From Trifolium pratense (lineage: Eukaryota > Streptophyta > Magnoliopsida > Fabales > Fabaceae), in contig NC_060065.1 in the NCBI RefSeq assembly GCF_020283565.1, positions 19,382,866 through 19,446,865 of the forward strand: a stretch of 64,000 nucleotides of DNA. The letters are read 5' to 3'. Each line of letters begins with the position of its first letter. Within the stretch, counting starts at the first letter, position 1. This document shows, in pieces, positions 21,945 through 32,564 of this stretch. A program made the translations under genes and the position numbers. The notes below the pieces were generated by a model that saw nothing but the letters and a program-made list of their open reading frames with translations, searched no databases and had not been told where the DNA came from.

Positions 21945-22926
21945 TTGTTTGATTTGATCTTTCTTTTCAAGGATCAAGAACCAAAAAAGAAAGCATGGGA
22001 AATTAAGCTCACAACAAGCTTAAAAACGGTCGCAAGCCTTGGGTTGTCCGATGAGAAAAAGCTTATTATGAAAAAATCTATTTTTTCCAAATTTTTACAG
22101 GTGAAAAGTCGTAGAGAGAGTTCTGCAACTCTCATATCAGGGTTATGCAATCTATATAACCCTGAAAGTAAAAAATTTGTTATGAACAATAATGCCTCAC
22201 TCTTTTTCTGCATAAGAGAGGTAGTTGATGTCCTAGGTATAGAAAATACCGGGACCGATTACTTTTTTCCTACAGAAAAGTCAAGACATGACAAATTTCT
22301 GCAAGAAGTTAGAGAAATTGCTAATTTGGATGGTAAACAATTAACAACAGCAAATCTCAAATCAAAATTGAAAGACATGCCTGTTGATGATGATGAAAGT
22401 AGGCTGTGTTTTAGAAAACTTATATCTTTTTTTATAGTTGATCAATTCTTAGTATGCTCGGGCGACCCCAAGAAGCCCGCTGGTAAGTCTTGGGGGCCAG
22501 TTCAAGATATAGATGCGTTTGATAAAATCAATTGGGCAAAAATTGTCTTTGAACATACTTGTGATTCTATAACACATCTGAAAAATTTAATGTGTAGTCA
22601 ACCGAATAAGCAACATTATTTTCGAGGGTTTGCTCCTATTTTGGAGGTATGTTTTGTCCAACTACTTTCACAATTTTAATAATTTCATTTTGGATTATTT
22701 TAACAATTTTCTTATATTATGTTAGACAATTGTGTATGAAAAAATCCCGTCAATACGGCCACAAATACTGGAAAAGTTTTCTGATTTGCTCATCGAGAAG
22801 TATAGTAAATACACATCCAATGAAAAATCAAATAGCATAAGTATAATGATAAAATACAAGATCGAGCAAAAAGACAAAATGATAAATCTATTTATAGAGT
22901 TGCGAAAAGAGATGTTAATTAATTAA
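21945..22926 (+). CDS. Plant-mobile-domain-like gene, right inverted copy, open but with a new tail
   Basis: Two plus-strand exons, 21945-22646 and 22726-22926, join in phase (FAPILE to TIVYEKIPS) and are open for about 300 residues. The first exon is the intact counterpart of the frameshifted left copy. It holds SLKTVASLGLSDEKKL, CIREVVDVLGIENTGTDYF and KINWAKIVFEHTCDS. In the second exon, homology to the left copy stops at LLIEKY. The remaining 40 or so residues (KYTSNEKSN, KIEQKDKM, ending EMLIN) come from AT-rich sequence beyond the duplication break. So it is a truncated copy with an accidental tail. The family is probably transposon-derived (DUF1985 / plant mobile domain-like), tentatively. 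Whether it makes protein is unknown. Confidence 0.45.
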
Positions 22927-23601
22927 ATAGATATTCTAATTTTCTAAAGATAAATTAATTGAGAAACAAATATTCTAAATGAAAATGGTGATGAACTAAA
23001 ATCATTGGTTAAAGAAATGTCATTCACGCATACGGGTTTATACAAAGCGGAGCGAAGCTTTTCATTGAACCCAAGAAATAGAGAAGAAAAACAATTAAAA
23101 AAACACAGGACAAAGAAAATAGAGAAGATTTTCTGGAAAAAACAACATTTTTTGGTACAATGCTTTTGGTAAACTTTATTGGAAAAAAGAAAATAACTTA
23201 AAATAAGTTTATTTCTTGGATATAGACATCTTTCTATTTTCACCCTTTTTATGATAGAAAATACTAGTTGTGTATTTTTACTTGTAGGAACAAAATTACA
23301 AAAAGTAAAATTAAAGGGTGAGATAAGGAAACATGAGAAAAAATAACATGAGAGGATCCATTCTCCACCACTTACAATGTGATTCAATGTTATTTTCCAG
23401 ATATGTGAGAGGAAGTGATAGGTGGACACAAATAAAGAGATACAAAGAAATCAATAACAGAAAAATATAATGGAAATAAATCAGTTTCAGTTAAAATAAT
23501 ACATTAATTAATTTAATTAAAACTGCATATTTTCTAACTTCATCTTTGACTTTAGAGGTGTGGTATACTGCATTAAAAACTGACAACAAAAAAAAACTTA
23601 C

Positions 23602-23935
23602 TCTAAATCTTCAAGGGTGGTATCCATAACCTTACTTATCTTCCCATTCTTTTCAATCTCCTTTATAACATCTTTTTCAACATGGCCAATAACATCTATG
23701 AAAAAGTAAATGTAATTAGACAAATAAGAGGATTAAAAAATGTCAAAAATATCATGAATAATACAAACCATACCAAGAAGGCGATCGATCCTCTTTGACG
23801 CATGCCAAAATGTCTTGAAAAGGCATAAAGATGAAAAGATTCATTGGTATTTCATTAGCCTTAACTTTAAAAACTTTAGTTCCGCGCGTGAAATTTAATT
23901 TATACATATGGGGAGTAGTCTTGAAAGTAATATCT
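23602..23935 (-). pseudogene. RPA70-like (DUF223) OB-fold fragment, interrupted by a repeat element
   Basis: Two minus-strand exons join in phase. The first (23769 to about 23935) reads ITFKTTPHMYKLNFTRGTKV, NEIPMNLFIFMPFQDILACV and SPSWY. The second (23602-23695) reads DVIGHVEKDVIKEIEKNGKI and ends TTLEDLE before a GT donor. The order T-x-H-x-Y-K-x-N-F, F-x-P-F-x-D-I-L and D-V-I-G is that of the first OB fold of plant RPA70-like / DUF223 proteins. Such proteins are abundant as genes and as Helitron passengers. Upstream coding sequence is cut by the element that begins TGTAACACCC near 23936, and nothing downstream continues it, so it is a dead fragment. Confidence 0.6.
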
Positions 23936-25030
23936 GTAACACCCAAACCCGTTATATAAATAACTCTGCCTTTTAAAAACTTTTTCGAAAACACGCAGCG
24001 GAAAATAGAAATATTTATTTTTATAAAAGGACTAATTTGAGTATTACAACAATCATCAAAAACATCGCATCAACACGATGCGATATAAGTTTATACAAAA
24101 CAAACTATTTTATAAGAAACATTTCTTAAATGAAAAACATAAATTATACAGAGTATTTTCCTAGGAATCTATACATATATATAAACCCCTTATTCACCCG
24201 TGTCACAATCAGAGCGGAGCTTCACCGACGCACACAAGCACATAGCAAATCCTGCAACCTGGACCCCCAACGGTCCAGCACAAACACATAGCAGAGAGTT
24301 AGATAACATAACCAAACATATAAACCAGTGTAAGAACGCACTTACACCTCCTCTATCATGCATATCTAACTCACGCTCATACATCGTCAAAACGATAACA
24401 CTTAGCCAATTATTCATCAATACACATAGCATACATATTCAATCAAAACACAACCAAAATACACAAATCAAATACCCAATCCAAATACATCAATTCACTA
24501 GTTTCACGTCTTTGCGGACAATAACATATTCAACTAGTTTCACGTCTTTGCGGACAACACATAACAGTTATCACATAAGTGCACATTTACCCTAATGCAA
24601 TCTAATGCCAATTACAACGTGTCGTGCCAACCTAGACACAACTAATGCATGTGGTACCATCTTCGTTATAGGAGTATCATACCTCCTATCTCACTTCGTT
24701 ATCAGGTAAATTCCTGATCTACTTCGTTATCGGAACGAGTCCGATCTCCTAATGCAATATATATGCCATGAGTGTGTGCCAATTCCAAACATATGAAAAC
24801 TCACAAATGGATAACATAATCCGATTTACTTCGTTATCAAGATAACACAATACCTTGATCTAACTTCGTTATTGGACAAGCCAATCTTACTTCGTTATTG
24901 GACAAGCCAATCTCAAAAACATAGATCATTTTCAATTAACAAAGATCTTCATCATTAGGGTAACACAATACCCTAATCTCCAAAACACATACATAACAAT
25001 TAACAACTTCGTCGACGTATAAACAAAACG
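23936..25030. repeat. TGTAACACCC-type non-coding repeat element
   Basis: The element begins at TGTAACACCCAAACCCG in the broken RPA70-like frame. It contains a 22-bp direct repeat (core AGTTTCACGTCTTTGCGGAC at about 24497 and 24533) and at least six ACTTCGTTAT words spaced irregularly from 24662 to 24900. It has no long frame with family motifs. Elements starting this way look like long non-coding LTR-type repeats of legumes, but no second LTR was identified, so the class is open. Confidence 0.45.
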
Positions 25031-25316
25031 CCATCACATACAATCAACTAGCATAAGCATGCATCAACACACAAGCGGCAAGGATCACGAGCCCATACTC
25101 GCTTTCCAAGCCTTAAACAAACATCATTTCACACATATAGACATCATGCAATTAATATACACAACTATATTAAGCATGCCTCAAATCATACTTATTCATC
25201 CCAATGGAGAGTATCCAATCGGTAACAAGACTATTTCAGGTAACAAGAAACCATGACTATTTCAGGTAACAAGAAAAAGAGGAAAGGGTCGAAGAACCGT
25301 TGAAGAACAAACTTAA

Positions 25317-25640
25317 CCATGGTATTTATCTTCTTGTTTTAGATTTGCTAGGTAGACCACTGTGTGATGCAATCCAATTTGTATGACACTTAACCATGTG
25401 TGTTCATGGTATTTATCTTCTTGTTTTGATTTTATGTTTTGGATTTGCTAGGTAGATCACTTTGTGATGCTATCCAATTTGTATGACATCTCATTTGGTT
25501 ATCTTGCTATGTTATGTGTTTGTGTGATAATGAGTTCGCATCTAGTTGTGTGTTTACGATTTCGTATTATATTATATTCTTTTGGACTTTGTGTTTTTCT
25601 CTCCTTTCGTTGTTGTCAAAGGGGGAGAATGAACAGCTTT
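25317..25640 (+). mobile_element. 3' remnant of a copia-type element with direct repeat and PPT-like tract
   Basis: About 75 bp with GGTATTTATCTTCTTGTTTT and GATTTGCTAGGTAGA occurs twice (25320 and 25408). At 25611-25628 GTTGTCAAAGGGGGAGAATG looks like the polypurine tract that precedes the 3' LTR of SIRE-type copia elements. No LTR follows. Confidence 0.35.
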
Positions 25641-25735
25641 ACGACATTCGTTTAAGCTTAGTTTTACAATATGATGTTACAACAATGACTCAAGCATGCC
25701 TTTTATAGGCTTGAGAAATAACCAATTAATGATTG

Positions 25736-25826
25736 GGGAAGAACGCTTAAATGGAGTTCATTTTTTCATTCCAGTTTCTCAATTCTTTCTACTCAATTCT
25801 TTATTCTTTTTTGTTGGTTTCTCGGG
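25736..25826 (+). repeat. Copy of the FRA10AC1 upstream region
   Basis: About 90 bp beginning GGGGAAGAACGCTTAAATGG and ending near TTGGTTTCTCGGGA matches 7731-7822 with roughly ten changes by eye. The copy lies directly left of the decayed copia element. Confidence 0.85.
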
Positions 25827-28656
25827 ATGAAGCCAACCATATCATCGCCAAATCCTTATTACTCGTATGCACTTGTAAGACTAATTTATTCTTTATCTCA
25901 TTGTGATGTGTGTTTTTATGTTAAGCAGAAAATATTACCTTTTCTTCATAGTCAACATGTTTCTCAATCCATTTTATATCTTGTGCAAATGGATATTTGG
26001 GGTCATATTGTCTATCCATCTATGTTAGGATAAAAATATTTTCTTAGTGTTATGGATGACAAGAATAGATATACTTCGATTTTCTTAATGAAATTTAAGT
26101 CTAAAACTTCAAATCTCATTAAATCTTTTGTCAGAATATTCAAACTCAATTCAACATTACCATTAAATGCATTAGGTCTAATAATGGTAATGAGTTTTTA
26201 CTTAGAGATTTTTACAATGAAATTGGTATTTTGCACCAAACTTCATGTGTTGCTACCCCTAAACAAAATGAAATTGTTGAGAGGAAGCATCATCACATTC
26301 TTGTTGTCACTAGAGCCATTCTTTTTCAATCAAATTTACTTAATTTTTTTTTTTGGCTCATGTTGTTAGTCATGCTATACATATCATTAATAGACTACCA
26401 ACTCATTTCTTGACTAACAAGTCATTTTATCAAGTTTTACATCAAACTTTACTTGACATTACTATTTTAAAAGTTTTTGGTTCTTTGTGCTTTGCCACCA
26501 CTTTAAAAGTCAATAGATTAAAGTTTGATTCTAGATCCAAAAAATGCATTTATTTAGGCTTCAAAACTGTTGTTAAAGGCTACACTCTTTTTTATTTGAA
26601 CAATAAAGAATCGTTTTTATCAAGAGATGTCATATTTTTTGAACATTTATTTCCTTATAGCAATGTTTCATCTCATACTTCTAAATCTTCTCCTACATAT
26701 TCCTGACCCTGCTTACCTTGATGATTTGTTTCACTATGATTCCTCATCTCACCCTGCTATATATAATCTACCTCCCAGTCAATTAACTCTTCACCCCCAT
26801 CTCCTTCACCCTCTAGCTCTACTCATTTCCATAACCTCTCATAACTCATCACAAAATCCAGTTAACTTACCTATTTCAACTCCACCACCCAGTCATGATT
26901 CCACTTCTCCTTCACTTCCACCACATTCAGCACCACTTACAAAAGATCCATTAGACGAACTACAATGCTTGGATATCTTCAAGATTACCACTGCAATCTC
27001 CTCACACCTATAATTCATGCTTCACATTCTTCTGGCACCAATGCTTCATCTTCAAGTACATATCCTTTTTCAGCATTCATGTCTTATCAAAATTTGTCTC
27101 CTTCACACACACAAACACACACTGCATCATGAATTTGTCCACCATCTATGAACCTTCATCCTATGAGAAAGCATTGAATAATGAAAATTGGACAATGTTA
27201 TTAAAGTTGAGCTGTCTGCCTTGATGCACAATAATACTTGGAGTCTTGTTCCTTTACATGCACACAAGAAAGCTATTGGTTGCAAGTGGATTTTCAAACT
27301 CAAACTTCATGTTGATGGTACTGTTGAAATGAAGGCCTTGATTATCTTGATACATTCAGCCTTGTTGTTAAAATGACCACTATTAGAGTTCTTAAGACCA
27401 TAACAGATTCACAAAATTGGCCTCTCTTTTAGTTAGATGTCAATACAGCTTTCTTATATTGAGGTCTCAATGAAGAGGTATACATGAAACCGTCGCCAGA
27501 CCTTGACCTCCCTCATCTTGACTTAGTGTGCAAGCATCAGAGGTCACTATAAGGTTTGAAACAGGTCAATAGACAATGAACACCAAAGTCATATATACAC
27601 TTGTATCTTCAGGTTTCATTCAATCAAAATCTGACTATTCTGTATTCACTAAACAATCTCAAGCTGGCTCTACGGTAATCTTAGTCAATGTAGATGATTT
27701 GGTCTTAGGGGGACCGATATGGATGGACCTACTACACTCAAGACCTTACTCAATGACAAGTTTAGTATTAAATATTCCGGTGTTCTCAAATACTTCTTAG
27801 GTTTTTAGGTGGAAAGAACAAGTAAACGTATTTCTCTTTGTCAAATAAAATATACATTAGACTTGTTAATTGATGTTGGCTTACTTGGAGCAAAACCATG
27901 CACCACGCCAATGCAACCACACATGTAGCTTCACAAGACTTATGACACTCCATTATATGGCCCTACAACTTATAAAAGACTCATTGGTGGACTTTTATAC
28001 TTAACTCATTCTAGACCCGGAATTTCTTATGTTGTAAGTAAACTAAGACAATTTCTATCTGAGCCTACAAATGAACACATGCTAGCAGGGCTACATGTCC
28101 TCAAATACATTATGAATAGAGTCCCGACAAAGGGTTATTCTTTTAGTTCATCTTCATCTTTGAGTATTAAAGCCTTTTGTGATTCAGCTTGGGCAGCATG
28201 TCCTAATACTAGAAAATCCACCACAGGTTACTGTTTCTTCATTGGCTCATCATTAGTAAGTTAGAAAAGCAAGAAGCAAAATGTTGTATCTAGATCTTCC
28301 TCTGAAGCTGAGTATCGAGCTATTGCTCAAGCTACTTGTGAAGGTTAATGGTTGTTATATGTACCGAAGCATTTTCACATTTCTCATGATTCACCTATAG
28401 TCATTTACTATGACAATCAACCATCCCTTCATATAGCTGTTAATCTTATGTTTAATGAATGAAAACACATTGAGATTGATTGCCATGTGGTTCGTGGCAA
28501 AGTACAACAAGGCATCCTACATCTTCTTCCTGTCTCCTTCAAAGACCAAGCAGTAGACATATTTGACCAAATCTTTGCATCTAGGACCTTTCTCTAGTCT
28601 TGAAACCAAGCTTTGATTGTTGGATATACATTCCACCTTAAGGGGGGGGGGGGGGG
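25827..28656 (+). mobile_element. Decayed Ty1-copia retrotransposon, integrase to RNase H
   Basis: Broken frames on the plus strand follow the copia pol order. Integrase pieces include CDVC, VQMDIWG and VMDDKNRYTS (25900-26080), TPKQNEIVERKH (26260) and the GSLCFATT / KCIYLGF block (26480-26570). Reverse transcriptase pieces include NNTWSLVPLH and GCKWIFKLK (27230-27300) and VDDL (27690). The RNase H part reads AFCDSAWAACPNTRKSTTGY, then SRSSSEAEYRA, then YYDNQPS (28170-28430). A run of 15 G at 28642-28656 stands where the polypurine tract belongs. Many stops and frameshifts and a missing 5' LTR and gag make it dead. Confidence 0.85.
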
Positions 28657-29045
28657 TGTTATTGATCAATGTATGTAGGGAAAAACAGTTACTGACAATA
28701 CAAGTTAGTTAGAGAATAACTGACAATAACTAACTTGTCGGTTAAGATATAGTTAGTTTGTTATTAATGTTAGTCTTAGAGACCTATAACATGTATATAA
28801 GGAAAGATTGTATCATGAACTCATCAGATTTGTGAATAATGAACTCTCTAATTAATCTTTTTTTGTATCATAAACTTTGTTTCTTCTCTCTTCTAAATCA
28901 CAAAAATTTCTCTCTTCTCAATCGCAAAACTCAAAACAAATTATGTTGTTCGATTTCGACTGTGAATCAATCTCAAGTTTTGTTGTTCGATTTCTACCGT
29001 GAATCTTCTCCCTTCTTGCTATTTCGTTTTGAACCCTAAAATGCC
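28657..29045 (+). mobile_element. Probable 3' LTR of the decayed copia element
   Basis: The sequence begins TGTTATTGATCAATG right after the polypurine tract. It contains a TATA-like GTATATAAGG at 28793-28802, as LTRs do. The right border is uncertain because no second LTR copy is present in the window. Confidence 0.5.
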
Positions 29046-29084
29046 TTTGTTGGAGATTCCCACTTCATCCTACCAACTATACCT

Positions 29085-29094
29085 TATATAAATA
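29085..29094 (+). promoter_or_regulatory. TATA box of a putative small gene
   Basis: TATATAAATA stands about 90 bp upstream of the small open frame at 29183, at a suitable distance for a start of transcription near 29120. Confidence 0.5.
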
Positions 29095-29182
29095 GTCGTT
29101 CTATAACAATTCAAGACAACAAGAAAGCAAATTGTATGTACTGCAACAACACGTGAAGGTGAAAGTTTGAGTAAGACAGAAG

Positions 29183-29311
29183 ATGATTACACAACCTTTG
29201 TTGAAGAGGAATGATGAACTGAAGAACAATGAGAAGAATTTTGTTATTGTCATTGTAATCTTGGTGTTGTTGTTGATGTTATGTTTTACTGTAATTTGCA
29301 TCATCTGTTAA
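29183..29311 (+). CDS. Putative 42-residue single-span membrane peptide
   Basis: A short plus-strand frame starts MITQPLLKRNDELKNNEKN and then has a run of about 22 hydrophobic residues (Val, Ile, Leu, Met, Cys) to its end at TAA. Polar and charged N-terminus with a hydrophobic C-terminus suggests a tail-anchored or single-span peptide. A TATA box at 29085 and an AG-rich leader support transcription. No family is recognised. It is not obviously part of the decayed copia LTR on its left. It may equally be a chance frame, because hydrophobic short frames are common in AT-rich DNA. Confidence 0.35.
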   Translation: MITQPLLKRNDELKNNEKNFVIVIVILVLLLMLCFTVICIIC

Positions 29312-29879
29312 TGAATCAAATTGTGTTGAGTTGGTGCGAAATCGAAGGAAGAAAGAACGAAATCCTTTAGGGTTAGGGTTTCACATTTGCATCTTGCGAT
29401 TTGAGATAATGGAACATAATAGGGAAAACATAGTTTCCTTTTTTTTGTTTTTTTTTACAGAAGATAGCCACACCTCATGTAACTTATTCCTTTTCTTATT
29501 TTTTATTTTATTTTATTCTAAATAATAAGTGACAAAAAAACTGATGTGGCAGCTGAGTCACTCAAGTGACTTGCCACATCAGCATTGACTTGGTCAAAAT
29601 TGACCTTTTGCAAAAATGGGTAAACATAGGGGCTACAAATGCTATTTTGAAACATAGGGGGCCAAAATTGCAAGTTTCTGAAATATAGGTGGCCAAAAGT
29701 GCAATTTAGCCTTAATAATTATTAATATATGATTCTATTTTGTGTAAAAAAAAATGATTTTTTTAAGCCACTAAGATTGGTCTACTGGCGAGGGGTTCGA
29801 TCTCCAACTCATTGTAAACAAAAAAAAAAGATTTTTCTGGGCACATAATATGATTTTATTTTTATATTGTTTTTTAAGT

Positions 29880-29990
29880 AATCTAGTTACTAGAATCCCA
29901 TCCTTAAAGTAGATAAATGAGATAACCGAGATTCGAACCGCAGCCTGCTGCATATATAATGCAATGTTTGATTAAGCTAATGGGACTCTT
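29880..29990 (-). repeat. SINE-like tRNA-derived sequence (tentative)
   Basis: On the minus strand GTCCCATTAGCTTAATCAA and, about 40 bp on, GGTTCGAATCTCGG resemble the A and B boxes of a tRNA-derived SINE head. A second B-box-like GGTTCGATCTC on the plus strand at 29799 precedes an A-rich tail. Clean borders are missing. Confidence 0.35.
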
Positions 29991-30507
29991 TTTTTTGGCT
30001 TAAATATCACATTAGTCCCTGTATGTTCCCAGGTTTTTGGTTCTAGTCCTTCTATGTTTTTTTTAAAACATTCCCTGCATGTTCAATTCATTTGGGTTTT
30101 CGTCCCTCCCCTCTAAAAAATGTTGATGTGGCTAACGACATGACATGTGGCATGCTAACATGACTAATGAAGGACCAAAACCAAAAAATAAAGTTTAAAA
30201 TCCCTAAAATAAAAAAAATAAATTGTTTTTACTTTAACGTTTTTTAATTTTAAATAAAAAAAAACAATTTTTTATTTATTTTTTATGTAAGACAAGTTAT
30301 ATTATTAACAACTTTTTAGTGCCTTAATGGTCATTTGTTATTAGTTTGTGCAATATTAAGGCTCCGTTTGGATTAACTTATTTTTTAGCTTATTCAAACA
30401 GCTTATACAATATAAATTAAGTTTTATGCTATTTTATAAGTTCACACCAGTGAAAATTGTATTTTATACGCTATTTTATCATAAACTACCTTGACAAACT
30501 TATAATA

Positions 30508-30615
30508 CTCCCTATTGGTGAATTAAAATAAAGGTATAATACGAAAATAAGGTGAAAAAATACACTTTCTTAATTTTTTTCTTCTAATATGTCAAGTAAT
30601 TTAAAACGGAGGGAG
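30508..30615. mobile_element. Stowaway-type MITE, short copy
   Basis: A 108-bp element starts CTCCCTATTGG and ends ACGGAGGGAG, with TA on both sides. It lies within the nested element at 30360. Confidence 0.6.
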
Positions 30616-31464
30616 TAATACATATGATGACTTTTCGCAAGTGCACGATTGTCGTTCAAGTAGTAATTAAAATATCGATCCACGAGGATTGTGGTTATTC
30701 GGTCAATTCAATCATATCCGGACACAGTAAAGTATGAAAACACATATTTGGGGAAATTATTTGAAATTCAGTTTGGTAGAATACTAATTTGGAGTTTAAT
30801 TGACAGAAACGAGGTCAGATACAGGTAAAGTCATTGAATCGTAATAATCGTACGTAATCAACCACAATGTGATGAACTTCTCACGTGTTACAACTAGATT
30901 AACTGGATGATGAATCTCAATCTCTTGATAAATTCATCCTATCCTTTACTTATAATTTGCCAATCTCTTGATCGAAACTATCAGTAAAGGAGTTCGTTAA
31001 GCGCGTTAATCTTTCGTTACAATTGTCAATTCAGATTCTCAAAGGGATTAACAATTGCACAATGAATCCAGATCGGATTTCAACTAAATATTCTCATACA
31101 AGTCAAAATCAAGATTCAATTCATACAATGATCAAAGCATGAAAGTATTAAGACTAAATTCAGTGTATAAACACTTAAACAGAGAAATTCATTACATTAA
31201 ATGGATGATCACATTGAGAATTACATAATCAAATCCTAGACATGTATCCAACCTCTTGAGAAATCAGTTCTTCATAGTGAATTGGTCAAGAATCAGCTTC
31301 CACTCCATATAGACTTTCCATGGCTTGTGTAGCTGGAATGGTGACCAATCTTTGGCTTAGAATCGAAGTAGAAATGATCCAATCACGATCTCCAACACTC
31401 AATGTCAATTCTTGCTCCAGGAATTCGAATCTTTTTCCAAATTATGAGAAAACATTATATACTG

Positions 31465-31830
31465 ATCGCAACCACGCCGCGCGTCAGATCCATCACGCCG
31501 CGCGTGGTTGCTCCTTAACTAACTACGCTGCGCGCCATAACCTCCCACATGCCGCGTGGTCTCCAGATAAATTTAGAATTCCATTCTTCCACAATTACGC
31601 CGCGCGTCAACTTCCTCACGCCCTCAGCGTAGTGTAACATTATTATCACGCGACGTGTGATCCAGACTCACGCCGCGCGTGATCAGCAGTTAAATAACAG
31701 CTTCTTGGAGGTGGAATTACGCCACGCGTGATCGGGTATCACGCCGCGCGTAATTGACAGGGAAAATACTCCATCATTTGAACAAGAATTGCGCCGTGCG
31801 TGACAGCCTCACGCCCCCGGCGTGGTTCAA
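31465..31830. repeat. Array of CACGCCGCGCGTG-like GC-rich palindromes
   Basis: About twelve variants of a GC-rich near-palindrome (A-CGCCGCGCGT core) are spaced 20-45 bp apart in otherwise unremarkable DNA. Examples stand near 31475, 31492, 31595, 31668 and 31739. Linkers are not repeated, so this is not a plain satellite. Confidence 0.75.
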
Positions 31831-32564
31831 CATCCCCTGTTTCACAATTTTTCTGGTTTTCTTGTAACTCAAGTTACTTCCATTTCTACGTTGATTTCTC
31901 TTGTTTATTCACTTCAAAACGTCCAAAACAAGTCTAATACCTCTCATATGTGCATGGATTACTTGGTGTGACGATGGTTCATCAACATAAAAATTGCATA
32001 AGCTGTTTGCATAAACTCAAAAATAAGCTAATTCAAACGGGGCATAAGTTGATGTGCAATTTTAAGCACACTGTCATTATAGCCAGATTTTTTAGCATGT
32101 CATAAACTAATTTTAGCACACTGTGAACAAGTTTTTACACTATAGACTTGTGAATTTTAAATTTTAGCACTCTTATATATATATATTTTAAATTTTGTTT
32201 TCTATTTGAAAAAAAAAATTGGTTTTTTTAAAAGTAAAAAATGTTAAAAAATTGTTTTTCTTTTTTAAATAATTTATTTTAGTGATTTTGTTTTTTTAGT
32301 TTTGGTCCTTCATTAAATATTTTTTTTATTTTGGTTCTTCATTTATCACGTCAGCATGCCACATGTCATGCTGTTAGACACATCAACATTTTTAAAAGAG
32401 AAGGGACGAAAACAAAAAAAAATTGAACATGCAGAGACTATTTTAAAAAAAAAATACAGGAACTAAACAAAAAAATGGGAACATACACTAACCAATATGA
32501 TATTTAAGTTTTTTATTTTATTTGATCAAATGTAAGATTTTGGAGAATAAATGTTGATGGATAA

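Larger units (their letters stand above)
20202..22803. repeat. Large inverted duplication: two arms of about 865 bp, 873-bp spacer
   Basis: The left arm (20202-21066) and right arm (21940-22803) are inverse copies that differ at only a few positions by eye. The match starts at GGAAGATTGTTTGATTTGAT on the inner side and stops within ATCGAGAAGTA on the outer side. The arms contain one whole exon, one intron and most of a second exon of the same gene. Transcription through the locus in either direction would give an RNA able to fold into a stem of about 865 bp. Confidence 0.9.
30360..32043. mobile_element. Nested element with GTTTGGATTAACTTATTTTT ends
   Basis: The left end GGCTCCGTTTGGATTAACTT faces the inverse of GCCCCGTTTGAATTAGCTTA at the right, followed in both by ATTTTT(T/G)AG and AAACAGCTTAT. 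Related single copies lie at 33181-33437 and 60950-60980. It is nested in the larger inverted-repeat element and is itself interrupted. Confidence 0.55.
30000..32510. mobile_element. Large inverted-repeat element, MULE-like, with nested insertions
   Basis: The left arm (about 30000-30260) and right arm (about 32290-32510) are inverse relatives. Landmarks are GGCTTAAATATCACATT, TGTATGTTCCCA, CATGTTCAATT, TTTTCGTCCC, TGACATGTGGCATGCT and GGACCAAAAC. Arms of more than 200 bp fit a MULE-type terminal repeat, but an exact 9-bp target duplication was not found. The interior holds further elements at 30360-32043. Confidence 0.55.

Noticed and set aside
22944..23429. Minus-strand open frame of 161 residues
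   Set aside because: It is Phe/Ser/Cys-rich as expected from AT-rich DNA, with no motif or splice-site context.
24655..24905. ACTTCGTTAT words resembling half of a loxP-type site
   Set aside because: The words lack the inverted partner and the 8-bp spacer, repeat irregularly, and the DNA is clearly plant nuclear. They are repeat debris.
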